A stretch of DNA of 64,000 nucleotides from positions 29,170-93,169 of the forward strand of contig CBDUXT010000009.1 of NCBI GenBank assembly GCA_965371245.1. The letters are read 5' to 3'. Source of the DNA: CBDUXT01 sp965371245 (GTDB lineage Bacteria; Planctomycetota; Phycisphaerae; UBA1845). The position numbers and the translations under genes were made by a program. The notes below the pieces were generated by a model. It searched no databases. It was not told where the DNA came from and worked only from the letters and a program-made list of their open reading frames with translations. Positions 35,866-45,378 of this stretch are shown here, one piece after another (within the stretch, counting starts at the first letter, position 1; the number at the start of each line of letters is the position of its first letter).

Positions 35866-36936
35866 TCAGGCGGATGTTCGGTACAAAGGACGCGACCCTT
35901 CGCCGACGCGTTCGACGTCCACCTTGCGAAGTGATGAGGTGATCCGCCCCTGATCCAACAGGGTCTCGAGCTGGAGCACTCTTCGGTAGCGGTCCGAACG
36001 CCATTCGCCCGGCGTCAGCCCCGCACCGGTCAGCGCGTTGCGAAGTTGCCGGATGCCGTCCGGCAGGGTCCATCGGAACTCAAACTTGGGAAACGCCTCC
36101 GCAAACCGGGACCCGTCGATGCGGCAGCTCGGCTCGTCCAAGGTGAAGCGTGCGGTGGACCGGCTGCACCACGGCACCAACTCCGTGACCAGGTCGGCCA
36201 CGGTGATCATTCGATGGTTCTCGTCGCTCGAAACGACGTTGAAGACCCGTCCACGAACGATGTCGGCGTCCGCCGTGAGGGTGGAGGCGTACGCTCGTGC
36301 CAAGTCCTCCACGTGAATCAGGGGCTTCCAAGCGCGCCCGTCGCTATTCAGGGCGGCCTTGCCCGTCACCAGGGCCGACGCAACCAGGTCGTTGACCGGA
36401 AGGTCAAGACGCATTCGTGACGACACGCCGTAGGTCATGGCGTTGCGAAGAACAACCGGCGCGAACGACGTGTCCGCCATCGGAAGCAAGGCCCGCTCAC
36501 ATCGCAGCTTGGCGGCCGCGTGAGCCGAAATCGGATCGACCGGACCATTCTCGTCGAGTAGCGCGCCGCCGGCTCGGCCGTACACGCTGCACGATGATGC
36601 GAACAAGAGGCGCGAGACGTCGGCTCGTTTGCAGCATTCCGCGAGGCGGAGCGTCGCTTGTTCCCTGATGTCGCCGACCAGGTTCGGGTCGAGCCCGGAG
36701 GATGCGGCCTCGGGCAAGTCGGCAAGATGGATGACGGCGTCGAACGAAAGAAGGTCCGTGAATTCAATGTCTCGAACGTCGATGTCGAAGCTGGGAACAC
36801 CGTCCTGAACTCGCCCAAAATCACAGTCGGCGTAGTAGTCACAGTCAAGCCCGACGACGTCGCATCGCGCGTTCTTCAACACGCCGACGAGGACCGAGCC
36901 GATGTAGCCGCGATGTCCGGTGACCAGAACTCTCAT
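35866..36936 (-). CDS. Extended SDR, NAD-dependent sugar epimerase/dehydratase-like
   Basis: This 356-residue Rossmann protein begins with TGHRGYIGS, the NAD-binding glycine motif, and shows AVIHLADLPEA and FASSCSVYG, the active-site Ser strand. In the Y-x-x-x-K box the tyrosine is replaced: ISAHAAAK puts His at 139 and Lys at 143. This would normally abolish classical epimerase chemistry, so the protein may use another base or be non-catalytic. The ATG at 36936 gives the normal N-terminus. It lies just upstream of the CgeB-like gene. A nucleotide-sugar role is inferred from the neighbours. Confidence 0.82.
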   Translation of the reverse strand: MRVLVTGHRGYIGSVLVGVLKNARCDVVGLDCDYYADCDFGRVQDGVPSFDIDVRDIEFTDLLSFDAVIHLADLPEAASSGLDPNLVGDIREQATLRLAECCKRADVSRLLFASSCSVYGRAGGALLDENGPVDPISAHAAAKLRCERALLPMADTSFAPVVLRNAMTYGVSSRMRLDLPVNDLVASALVTGKAALNSDGRAWKPLIHVEDLARAYASTLTADADIVRGRVFNVVSSDENHRMITVADLVTELVPWCSRSTARFTLDEPSCRIDGSRFAEAFPKFEFRWTLPDGIRQLRNALTGAGLTPGEWRSDRYRRVLQLETLLDQGRITSSLRKVDVERVGEGSRPLYRTSA

Positions 36937-37090
36937 GCTTTCCCACCAGGCTCCGATTATCGATGCACACTTTCCGTTCCCTCGCTGAAGACGACTATCG
37001 GTCAACCGCCTCGATTGGCTTGACGCAGCCCAGGCGCGGACGCAAGCGAGCGAGGCGCCAGGGCACGCGGGTTGACACTGAAACCGTCTA

Positions 37091-38290
37091 TCAGCCTTGG
37101 GAAGGGGGCCGCCGAGTCTGGGACGCCGGAGGCGGCGGTTCGATGCGGACGATACCCCAGACGATGAGGGCGGCCATGAGCCAGCCAATCAGGAAGCCGA
37201 CGCCCGTGTTGATGGCCGAGCAGGCGCCTGCGGTAATGAGCATAACGAAAAAATCGATGCGGGCCGTTTGGTCGCGGCATACCAAGCCCAATTCCAGACC
37301 GCTGAACAAGAGCAAGACACCGAGGACCGACTTGGGATATGCGTGAAGCCAGAGCAACAACGACCCACCCAACACGACGGCCAGGATGATTTTCACAGCG
37401 CCGAGAAGGACGACGCTTCCGCCGGTGCGAGCGCCGAATCGATACTGCGCCGCCAGCCCGCCCGCGCCGTGGCACATGGGCATCGCCCCGAATGGGCACG
37501 CCACCAGGTTCATCAGGGCGACAGAGATCGCGACCTTTCGCGGGGTGGCCGGTTGTTTCGGAAAAAGATCGACAGAGAGCGCGCAGACGGCGATGACCGA
37601 GTTCAGGGTGGTCAGCGGGACCTGTGGAATGGCGCCTTTCCACAGCCCGACCTTCCAATCGGCGAGGCTGCCAAGCGTCGGCAGGTGCCACTCCATGCCC
37701 AGTTGGGTGTCGCGCAAGAGCGCGGCATCACCGGCAAAGAGCGCGACCAGACCGATCGCGAACACCACCAAGGCGCCGGGTACGCGCGTCGAAAAATAGA
37801 GCGCCAGCACCAACGCTGAGCAGACGACGCCGAGACCGATGCTGTCCCAGCCGATGAGCGACTCGGTACCCGCAATCATGGCGAACCCGTTGCTCAGCAA
37901 CTTCAGGCCCAGCGACAGTTGCAAGCCTCGCACGACGCTCTTGGGGATCGCGCGGTTCAGTCGGGAAATCATCCCGGTGACCGCGAGAAAGAGGATGACG
38001 ACACTGGTGAGGATGCCGGCCGAAAGAATCTGTGCCTCGTTCAGTCCTTCGGCAATGGCGACCGTCGCGATCGCCTTCATCGGCTGCACCGGCATGGGGA
38101 TTCGGAAGACGAAGCCGGTTACGACGTTCATCACGCCCGCGGCGAGCAGCGCGGGTCCGACTTGCAGCCCACATCGGTTGACCATGCCGACCAGCAGGGG
38201 AAGAAACGTGCCAAGGTCGCCCAGGGCGCCGCCGACCTCTCGGCGGTCGAACCGCAGCGGGGTGCGATGCTTTGTGTTTGACTCACTCAT
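37091..38290 (-). CDS. Sulfate/molybdate permease (MOT1-like)
   Basis: This 399-residue polytopic membrane protein has about ten hydrophobic segments. It contains the characteristic GGALGDLGTFLPLLVGM and IPMPVQPMKAIATVAIAEG motifs of the MOT1-type molybdate or SulP-like sulfate transporters (DUF4310/MFS-unrelated). FGAMPMCHGAGGLAAQYRFG follows later. No STAS domain is attached, unlike most SulP proteins. It stands alone, with no molybdate regulator or sulfate assimilation gene nearby, so the substrate remains open. The start ATG gives a short polar N-terminus before the first helix. Confidence 0.85.
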   Translation of the reverse strand: MSESNTKHRTPLRFDRREVGGALGDLGTFLPLLVGMVNRCGLQVGPALLAAGVMNVVTGFVFRIPMPVQPMKAIATVAIAEGLNEAQILSAGILTSVVILFLAVTGMISRLNRAIPKSVVRGLQLSLGLKLLSNGFAMIAGTESLIGWDSIGLGVVCSALVLALYFSTRVPGALVVFAIGLVALFAGDAALLRDTQLGMEWHLPTLGSLADWKVGLWKGAIPQVPLTTLNSVIAVCALSVDLFPKQPATPRKVAISVALMNLVACPFGAMPMCHGAGGLAAQYRFGARTGGSVVLLGAVKIILAVVLGGSLLLWLHAYPKSVLGVLLLFSGLELGLVCRDQTARIDFFVMLITAGACSAINTGVGFLIGWLMAALIVWGIVRIEPPPPASQTRRPPSQG

Positions 38291-38489
38291 GTGCGTTTGC
38301 GCGGGTCGATCTTGACCCTAGTGCCGTTTCCCGTGAGACGCTGCTACGTCTTCAACCTGCGTGCTTCTGTCGAGGCTGTTTTTCCGAGCCGCGACCGTCA
38401 GGGAGCGGTAGGTTGGAACCAGCATCGACCTTTTCGGAATAGCCATGAGCCACGGCCCGCCGCGACGGAAGAGTTGCCGCTTCAGCCGG

Positions 38490-39851
38490 CTAGCCGGTGG
38501 AAGCCAGTGTTTCGTCGAGGCAGTCGGCCAGGAAATCCACATCGGCTTCGGTGATGCACATCGGCGGCTTGATGCGCAACACGTTGCCAAGCACGCCGCC
38601 GCGGCCGGCGAGGACGCCTCGGTCTTTGAGCCCCTCGTGAACGGCGGCTGTCCTCTCGGTCGCATGTTGCTTGGTGACCCGATCGGTCACCAGTTCGACG
38701 CCAAGGAGCAGCCCTCGACCGCGCACGTCACCGATGACGTCGTGGTGGTCCTTCAGAGCGATCAGACGCTCCTTGAGGTGACCGCCCACGCGGTGCGCGT
38801 GCGCCTGGACGTTGTCCTCGTCGATGATCTCCAGCGTCGTGAGCCCCTGGATCATGGAAACGGGGTTGCCCGCGAAGGTGTTGAAGTGCAGCTTCTGCGT
38901 CATGCACGCGGCGACCGCGCGGCGGGTGGTGACGGCGCCGAGCGGCGCGCCGTTGGCGATGCCCTTGGCCATGGTGACCACATCGGGCACGACGCCGAAC
39001 GCGTCGAAGCCCCAGAAGTGCGTTCCGAGGCGACCAAAGCCGGTCTGCACCTCGTCCGAGATGCACAACCCGCCGTGCGCCCGGACGATCTCGTAGACGA
39101 TCTTGAAGTACTCATCGGGCGGGTCGATGACGCCCCCGGCACCCTGGATGGGTTCGGCGATGAAGGCCGCCACCTGACCGCAGGTTTCGTGATCGATCAA
39201 TTCGCCCACGTCGCGCGCGCATTTGACGTCGCACGAGGGGTATTCAAGCCCAAAGGGGCACCGATAGCAGTACGCGGGTGTCGCGTGTTTGACACCAAAC
39301 GAATGGGGCAATGGGAACTTCCAATTGCCCATGCCCGTCAGCCCCATGGTCGTCTGCGATCCCCCGTGGTAGCCGTTGCGCAGCGAGATGATTTCGAACT
39401 GCCCGGTGTGAAGCCTGGCCATCATGGCAGCCAGGTCGTTCGCTTCGCTGCCCGAGTTGGTGAAGGTTGTCGTTTGCAGCTCGGACCCGTCGGGAAAATG
39501 GTTCGCCAGCTTCTCTGCGTAGGTCGCCATCGTGGGATGAAGGTAGATCGTGGTGGTGTGCATGAGGCGGCCGACCTGCTCGCGGACGGCTTCGACGATG
39601 CGGGGGTGACAGTGCCCCACGGACACGGTCACGACGCCTCCGATCGCATCCAGGTAACGCCGGCCGCTCTCGTCCCACAGGTACTGCATGTGCCCTTCGA
39701 CAATCTGAATCGGTTGCTCGTAGTACGTGAAGACCCCGGGGGCGACGTGTTTTCTCCGCAGCGCAAGCACTTCATCCCGGGACGGCCCGGTCGCGGGTTG
39801 GGGCCGGTGATGACAGGGCGGTAAAACCGGTAGCGGTCGAGTCATCGACAT
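38490..39851 (-). CDS. Class III PLP-dependent aminotransferase (AGXT2-like)
   Basis: This 453-residue protein carries the class III signature including FTNSGSEANDLAAMMAR, SDEVQTGFGRLGTHFWGF and the PLP lysine in DVVTMAKGIANGAPLGAV. The closest pattern I recognise is alanine-glyoxylate aminotransferase 2 or omega-amino acid:pyruvate type. A Cys-containing segment CYRCPFGLEYPSCDVKC is inserted after motif 1 and is common in this group. The ATG at 39851 follows GAAGGAAACAG; an ATG two codons later and a longer frame also exist. Substrate specificity cannot be read from sequence. It is divergent from the histidine kinase operon. Confidence 0.9.
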   Translation of the reverse strand: MSMTRPLPVLPPCHHRPQPATGPSRDEVLALRRKHVAPGVFTYYEQPIQIVEGHMQYLWDESGRRYLDAIGGVVTVSVGHCHPRIVEAVREQVGRLMHTTTIYLHPTMATYAEKLANHFPDGSELQTTTFTNSGSEANDLAAMMARLHTGQFEIISLRNGYHGGSQTTMGLTGMGNWKFPLPHSFGVKHATPAYCYRCPFGLEYPSCDVKCARDVGELIDHETCGQVAAFIAEPIQGAGGVIDPPDEYFKIVYEIVRAHGGLCISDEVQTGFGRLGTHFWGFDAFGVVPDVVTMAKGIANGAPLGAVTTRRAVAACMTQKLHFNTFAGNPVSMIQGLTTLEIIDEDNVQAHAHRVGGHLKERLIALKDHHDVIGDVRGRGLLLGVELVTDRVTKQHATERTAAVHEGLKDRGVLAGRGGVLGNVLRIKPPMCITEADVDFLADCLDETLASTG

Positions 39852-40349
39852 TGTCGCTGTTTCCTTCGAGGCGCTCGCACGGCTGCGCACGCTCAGGCCG
39901 ATAGTATCGCGCTTCGACACCGTGTTGGAAAGAGCGGTCGATCAACCCTTCTCCGGACCTTCCAGGGGGCGTGCTGCCGGCATGTTTCCGCGGCGCGTCA
40001 CCCTCCGCCGCGGGGCCGATGAGCCGGTCGATATCGTAGACCTTGTTTGGCTCCCGGCTCCGCTTGCCCGGAGGACGGGGCGTCCGCAAATGCAATCGAT
40101 CGCCGTAAGGCGCGTCGGTTGTTTCCGGGCGTTGGACGGCTTGCGTGTGATGCGCCGGCCGGAGCGCCGTGGGGTCCACGCGTGCAACGTAACCGGCCGG
40201 ACCATTACCGGAGGCATCGCGCTCGCGCGACGGCCGCGCCGATTCAGAGCGGACCCGCGCTTTGCCCGCGAAGTCAAGGCGTTGCTGGGCTCGAACGATA
40301 AGGACTTCGGGACTGGTCGGTTCTTTGCCCCCGGCGGGGATAGTCTTTC
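39852..40349. other. Intergenic region upstream of the signalling/secretion operon
   Basis: About 500 bases separate the aminotransferase from the kinase gene. A frame of 154 codons at 39922-40386 overlaps the kinase start and has no recognisable content, so it was not called. The operon promoter presumably lies here, but no convincing -35/-10 pair was seen. A short palindrome CGATAGTATCG lies near 39899. Confidence 0.45.
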
Positions 40350-42338
40350 ATGGGGTTCATCTACAAATCACTTCGTCGTTTCCTGACCGCGGAGGAAGTG
40401 CCTCGATGGTTCGGGCTGTCGATCGTCCTGATCTACCTCGTCGGGCTGGGGACGGTGGCACAAGTCGGGATTGTCGCCGCGCGGGAAGAAGGCGCGGAGC
40501 GGCTCGAACGAAGCAGCCGGTTTGCAGTGAAACTCTTTGCAGAACGGCTTTCGGCTTTGCACGGGGGCGGACCGGACGATCCGATCCTGGTCGCCGCCTA
40601 TCGACGAGCGTTATGCGACTTCGCAGGCAACGTGACCACCCGGACCATCCGTGTCGTTGACGAAGCGCGGCGTGTCATCGCCTCGACGAATCGGCGCGAG
40701 GAAGGGACCATCGCACCGGATGAAGCGGGCGGCCGATCGCCGCCGGCTCTGCTTGAGGTGGTTCCTGTCCGCACAGGGGGTCGCCAGACGCTCGACACGT
40801 TCATTCGCGCGCCGGTCCACGTGAGCGGCGGCGCGCCGCGGCCGGAAGCGATCGACCGGACGGCGGGGACCCCCCGCGGTGACAGCGGGAAAGGTGCCGC
40901 GCCTGGGCGACCGCTGTATCTGGAGGTGACGCTGCCTTCGGCGGCGGGCGTGAGCCGGGGCTTTGCCGACCAAGCCCAGACGCTAGGCGTTGTGCTTGTG
41001 GTCCTGGGGGCGCTGTTCGTGGTGTACCGGTGCCTGCGCGCCCAACTCCGCGGCGTCTCTCGAATCGCCGATCGGCTGCATTCCCAACGCGATCGGCTGG
41101 AGGAAGGGATCGAGGAGTTGCGCATCGGCGACAAGATCGACGCGGTGACCGACACCTGGAACCAACTGATCGATCTGACACAGCGCCTGTTGGGCGACGT
41201 GAAGCGCTCGGACGCAGACGTCGAGTTGTCTCGTGCGCTGGAGCGTTCGAGCGGCGGCGCGCTGGCCGAGGCGCTGCACGCGCTGCCCGTGGGATTGATC
41301 TACATCGCGGACGAGGATCGAATCGAGTACGTCAATTCCACGGCCTCTCGGATGCTCGGATGGGGCGCCGACGCGACGCGTAGCACGGTGCTCTCCGATG
41401 CGCAGGCGGAAGGCCTCGGCTCCGAAATCCTCGATCGGTTGCGCGATGCCCTCCGCGACGACGGTTCGTTCGAGGCGCGGACCGACGTTCTCACGGCGGA
41501 CGAGGAGGGCGGCGCCCCAAGCTCCTATCGGATGCGCACCATTCCCTTGCCGCACGCGCGTCAACACGGGGAATGCATGGTGTTGATTCGCGACGTCAGC
41601 CAGCAGGTTCGTGCCGATCTTGCGCGAGAAGAGTTCGTCACGCAGGTCACCCACGAGCTGCGCACGCCGCTCACCAACATCCGTGCCTATGCCGAGACGC
41701 TTTCCAGCGGCATGTTCGACGATCCCGAGGTGATCACCGAGTGCTACAACGTGATCACCAAAGAGACGCGACGCCTCTCACGCCTGATCGAGGACATGCT
41801 CAGCGTCTCTCAACTGGAGGTGGGCTCGATCGAACTTCAGATCGACAACGTCGATCTGGCGAGCCTGATCTCGGAGGGAGTTCGCGATGTCCGCGCGCTG
41901 GCCGACGAGAAGAACATCGATCTTCAGGTGGCGCTTCCGTCCAAGATGGAACCGATTCGGGCCGATCGCGATAAGTTGGCGGTGGTGATCAACAACCTGC
42001 TGGGCAACGCCATCAAGTACACGCCGACGGATGGCAATGTCGTGGTCGGCGCACAGGTGAGAGGAAGCGAGGCCGTCATCACCGTCAAAGACAACGGGAT
42101 CGGCATCGATCCGGCCGACCACGCACGGGTTTTCGAGAAGTTCCAGCGTGGCGACGATCCGCAGGTCAAGAGCGAGCCGGGCACCGGTATCGGACTCTTT
42201 ACCGCACGAGAAATCGTGCGTCGCCATCGTGGGGACGTCGAACTCATCAGCGAAAAGAACGTAGGGACGACGTTGATCGTTCGTTTGCCCTACGCCGGCT
42301 CTCGGGCCGCGGCGCGGGACGCTTATCAGGAGGCTTAG
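40350..42338 (+). CDS. Membrane sensor histidine kinase (PAS-HisKA-HATPase)
   Basis: This 662-residue inner-membrane sensor has two transmembrane helices (about 20-42 and 208-230) that bracket a periplasmic domain of about 165 residues. A HAMP-like linker follows, then a PAS-like domain (about 300-405, LPVGLIYIADEDRIEYVN). The HisKA box FVTQVTHELRTPLTNIRAY has phospho-acceptor H435. The ATPase domain has the N box INNLLGNAIKYTP and the G boxes DNGIGIDP and GTGIGLF. All catalytic features are intact. The partner receiver gene starts 4 bases after its stop. It is the first gene of a long same-strand run that ends in secretion genes. The signal is unknown. Confidence 0.92.
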   Translation: MGFIYKSLRRFLTAEEVPRWFGLSIVLIYLVGLGTVAQVGIVAAREEGAERLERSSRFAVKLFAERLSALHGGGPDDPILVAAYRRALCDFAGNVTTRTIRVVDEARRVIASTNRREEGTIAPDEAGGRSPPALLEVVPVRTGGRQTLDTFIRAPVHVSGGAPRPEAIDRTAGTPRGDSGKGAAPGRPLYLEVTLPSAAGVSRGFADQAQTLGVVLVVLGALFVVYRCLRAQLRGVSRIADRLHSQRDRLEEGIEELRIGDKIDAVTDTWNQLIDLTQRLLGDVKRSDADVELSRALERSSGGALAEALHALPVGLIYIADEDRIEYVNSTASRMLGWGADATRSTVLSDAQAEGLGSEILDRLRDALRDDGSFEARTDVLTADEEGGAPSSYRMRTIPLPHARQHGECMVLIRDVSQQVRADLAREEFVTQVTHELRTPLTNIRAYAETLSSGMFDDPEVITECYNVITKETRRLSRLIEDMLSVSQLEVGSIELQIDNVDLASLISEGVRDVRALADEKNIDLQVALPSKMEPIRADRDKLAVVINNLLGNAIKYTPTDGNVVVGAQVRGSEAVITVKDNGIGIDPADHARVFEKFQRGDDPQVKSEPGTGIGLFTAREIVRRHRGDVELISEKNVGTTLIVRLPYAGSRAAARDAYQEA

Positions 42339-42342
42339 TTTC

Positions 42343-42729
42343 GTGGCGCGCATTTTGATTGCAGAGGACGAGGTTCACATTCTGCGCGTGACGTCCATGT
42401 GGTTGTCCCGGCACGGGCACGAAATCCTCGAAGCCACAAACGGGGCGCAGGCACTCGCGCTGCTGGAGAACGCCCAGGTGGATCTGATCATTTCAGACAT
42501 GAATATGCCCGTTATCGATGGGCTGGGTCTCGTGCGTGCCGTGCGGGACGACCACGGGTTGACCGTTCCGTTCCTGCTGCTAACGGCCCGGTGCGATCGG
42601 GTGGAATTGTTGAGACAGATGGAGCCCTACGGCGTCCACCTCTACCCCAAACCATTCGTGCCGTCGCGGTTGGTGGCGGACATCGATCGATTCCTTGGCG
42701 TTGCGGCAAGTTCGGGCGGTGTGCCATGA
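42343..42729 (+). CDS. Single-domain response regulator
   Basis: This 128-residue receiver domain has no output domain. The acidic pair EDE lies near residues 7-9, the phosphoacceptor is D52 in LIISDMNMP, the threonine sits in LLLTA, and the lysine is in YPKPF, so all conserved residues are present. The start is GTG 42343, 4 bases after the kinase stop. Its stop overlaps the next ATG, tying it to the HD-GYP protein. It probably relays phosphate from the kinase by protein contact, perhaps to the HD-GYP protein. Confidence 0.9.
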   Translation: MARILIAEDEVHILRVTSMWLSRHGHEILEATNGAQALALLENAQVDLIISDMNMPVIDGLGLVRAVRDDHGLTVPFLLLTARCDRVELLRQMEPYGVHLYPKPFVPSRLVADIDRFLGVAASSGGVP

Positions 42730-44030
42730 CGACGTCTGATCCAACACCGTTTGATCCGACGGAGGCACGCGTCGCCGGCGATGTCGCCGGGCGGCTCAAT
42801 GCCCTGCGCGAGCGGCTTCGGTCGTCGGGTTCGGACGCCTGTGTGGAGAGCCTACTCACCGATGTCTCGGAGGCGGCGGAGCGGATTTGCGAGGAACATG
42901 AAGGGATGGCGCAGGAGCTGCTGAACGTCTACGAACAGCTCGGCATCGTTTTTGAGGTGACGCGCAGGCTTCCGAGCGTGCAGAACGAAAGTGAAGTCGT
43001 CGATCTGTTCATCGACAGCCTCCAGCGAAGCTTCAGCGACCATGACGTCTTTGTCGTGTATCCGCCCGCGATGGAACACGCCGCCGACCTGGGCACGGAT
43101 GCCGCCGGTCGGCACTGGCTGGCCGCCGGCATCGATCGCGCGCGGGACACCGCGTCCGTCGTCGTCGAGCAGGTGGCCAGTGGCGCGTTGGCCGACATGG
43201 TTCAGGAGATGATGGTCGGCCCTGTGTTCGCAGGGGAAGCTTTCGTCTGCGCGATCGTCTTTACCCGCGGGTCAGAGGCGCAGCCGTTCCACACCGGCAA
43301 CATGCTTCTGCTCGAATCACTGGCGATGTACTGCGGCGACATGGTCCGTAACCACCGGCTCGTGTGCGAATTGCGCGAGATGTCCATGGCGATGGTGCGT
43401 TCGTTGGTCAACGCCGTCGATCAGAAGGATGAGTACACGTCGGGGCACTCGATGCGTGTCGGGTACTACGCGACACTGCTGGGTCGCGCCGTCGGGCTCA
43501 ATCAAACGGATTTGCAGATGCTCCGATGGAGTGCGCTGTTGCACGACGTCGGCAAGATCGGGATCCGGGACGAGGTGCTCAAGAAGCCGGGTCGCCTCAC
43601 GCCGGAGGAGTTCGACCACATCAAGGAGCACCCGGTCCGCAGCCATCAAGTGGTGCAAGGGGTGCCGCAGCTCGCCGACGCGCTGGACGGCGTCTTGCAC
43701 CACCACGAGCGATACGACGGGACCGGCTATCCGGAAGGGTTGGCCGGGGAGCGAATTCCGTTACAGGCGCGGCTCATCCAGGTCGCCGACGTCTTCGATG
43801 CCCTGACCTCGAGTCGCGCGTACCGTCCCGCCTTTGACTGGCGACAGGCGCTTGACATTCTCAAGCAGGAGGCCTCGCAGACGGTGGACCCCGAACTCGC
43901 CGGGGTCTTTGACCGCATCATCCGCGGCGCCCTCGAACGTTCCCCGGACGCCTGGTCGAGAATGCTTGGGCGCGCGGAACAGTTCGCCGGGGTCGCCGAC
44001 CTTCAGCTCTGCGACCTTGAGGGAGACTGA
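42726..44030 (+). CDS. GAF-like plus HD-GYP domain protein
   Basis: This 434-residue cytoplasmic protein has a coiled region and a GAF-like sensory region (about 90-215). An HD-GYP phosphodiesterase domain follows. The key motifs are all there: H273 and D274 in LLHDVGKIGIRDE, HPVRSHQVV, HHHERYDGTGYPEGL and QVADVFDAL. Known HD-GYP proteins hydrolyse cyclic di-GMP or related nucleotides, so that activity is inferred. The ATG at 42726 overlaps the receiver stop by 4 bases. Together with the next gene it puts nucleotide second-messenger control inside the operon. Confidence 0.9.
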   Translation: MTTSDPTPFDPTEARVAGDVAGRLNALRERLRSSGSDACVESLLTDVSEAAERICEEHEGMAQELLNVYEQLGIVFEVTRRLPSVQNESEVVDLFIDSLQRSFSDHDVFVVYPPAMEHAADLGTDAAGRHWLAAGIDRARDTASVVVEQVASGALADMVQEMMVGPVFAGEAFVCAIVFTRGSEAQPFHTGNMLLLESLAMYCGDMVRNHRLVCELREMSMAMVRSLVNAVDQKDEYTSGHSMRVGYYATLLGRAVGLNQTDLQMLRWSALLHDVGKIGIRDEVLKKPGRLTPEEFDHIKEHPVRSHQVVQGVPQLADALDGVLHHHERYDGTGYPEGLAGERIPLQARLIQVADVFDALTSSRAYRPAFDWRQALDILKQEASQTVDPELAGVFDRIIRGALERSPDAWSRMLGRAEQFAGVADLQLCDLEGD

Positions 44031-44031
44031 C

Positions 44032-45378
44032 GTGAACTTGGCACTGACGCTGCCCTGGTTCCCCATCATCCTCGCTGTCGGCGTGGGGGGACGCCTGCTG
44101 GGACGCACGCGCGGGCTGGCACTGGGGATTCTGTGCGCCCTCTTCTGGACCGTCCTGGTGCAGGCCACATCAGGCGTCGGCATGTGGCAAGATCCGTGGA
44201 CGGTTGCGACGCTCGTCGCGGGCGCCGTGGCGATCGCCGCCATGGGCTGCTGGTCGGGCGATGTGACCAATGAACGCGTAAACGACGAGGCCCGTGACGC
44301 GCGCTCGCCTTCCAGTGGGGGAGACCGGAGCACGAACCTCCGCGGTGACCTGGGTCCCTTTGTTGCGCTGTCGGCCGCCGTGGAGCGGTTCGATGACTGG
44401 CTCGAAGCGCACCGGGATGCCGGCGATCCCTGGCCTCGATTCGACGAGTTCATTCGCACCACGCTGTCCGACTGTTGTCAGGCGAGCCACGTACGACCCT
44501 ATCGGCTCCTTGCCGACACGAGCGAGCTTGCACCGCTACGTGGGGAAGATCCCCTGGCGGACACGGAGCGCCTCTCCTCGCGGAAGGGGATCGTCGGGCA
44601 CGTGGTGACGACGGGTCGTTCCTACCTCGCGGGAGACAACGTTCAGGGGGAGCTGGTGGAACACCTGGCCGAGGCGACTCACGCACCGCCGGCGTGGTGC
44701 TTTGCCGTTCGCCACGGAACAAGGCGTCTTGGCGTCGTGGTCGTCGGGGAACTGGCCCTGGCGCCGGAGCCCAACGCCGCGCTGCTTCAGTTGGTCGAAC
44801 GGCTGGTCAACCAGTTCTGGCGGACGCTGGTCGAAGCCTTGGACGGTCGGTCGGCCAAGCAAGTCGATCCCGCATCCGGGCTGCGGACACGCCAAGCCTT
44901 CGTACGCAGCGCGGAAGCCATGGTGATCGAATCCTACGAACGAGGGGAGCCGGTCGCCGTCGCCGTGCTGGCGCTTGAGGGCGTCCGCAAGATCAACGAC
45001 TCGGGGCGGTGGGCGCTCGGTGACGAACTGCTCCGGCGCGTCGGCGATGCGTTGAAGCGCAAGGTGCGCATGGACGATTGCCTGGGGCGCTTCGACGGTT
45101 CTCGTTTCGTCCTGCTGCTGCGCCGAGTTGATTCGCAGCTCGCGGCGCTGATCCTCTCGCAGATCGTCACCCAGGTGCGCCGGGAATGCGAAGATGAGGG
45201 TCGCTGGGGTGGTCGGGTGGTCCCGCGATGCGGACTTGCCGGCAGTGGCGGGGGACAGCCCCCGTTGCGCGATCTGGTGACGGCAGCATTGGCCGAGTGC
45301 CAGCGGGCAAGGGAGCAAGGTGTCACCATGGCAAACGACGTGGACGGGGAACCGGTCGATACGACGGCGCGCGCATGA
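44032..45378 (+). CDS. Membrane GAF-like plus degenerate GGDEF protein
   Basis: This 448-residue protein has two N-terminal helices (residues 5-25 and about 56-75), a GAF-like middle region (about 125-265), and a C-terminal diguanylate-cyclase fold (about 285-430). The GGDEF signature is replaced by DGSRF in LGRFDGSRFVLLL, and the upstream DNA-binding D of the fold is present. The change removes the metal-binding acids, so cyclase activity is unlikely. A c-di-GMP sensor or scaffold role is possible. The start GTG 44032 has GAGGGAG upstream. Its stop overlaps the STAS gene start. Confidence 0.82.
   Translation: MNLALTLPWFPIILAVGVGGRLLGRTRGLALGILCALFWTVLVQATSGVGMWQDPWTVATLVAGAVAIAAMGCWSGDVTNERVNDEARDARSPSSGGDRSTNLRGDLGPFVALSAAVERFDDWLEAHRDAGDPWPRFDEFIRTTLSDCCQASHVRPYRLLADTSELAPLRGEDPLADTERLSSRKGIVGHVVTTGRSYLAGDNVQGELVEHLAEATHAPPAWCFAVRHGTRRLGVVVVGELALAPEPNAALLQLVERLVNQFWRTLVEALDGRSAKQVDPASGLRTRQAFVRSAEAMVIESYERGEPVAVAVLALEGVRKINDSGRWALGDELLRRVGDALKRKVRMDDCLGRFDGSRFVLLLRRVDSQLAALILSQIVTQVRRECEDEGRWGGRVVPRCGLAGSGGGQPPLRDLVTAALAECQRAREQGVTMANDVDGEPVDTTARA

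Noticed and set aside
39922..40386. A 154-codon frame upstream of and overlapping the histidine kinase gene
   Set aside because: It overlaps the kinase start, has no recognised motif and has the Arg-rich text typical of an unused frame in GC-rich DNA.
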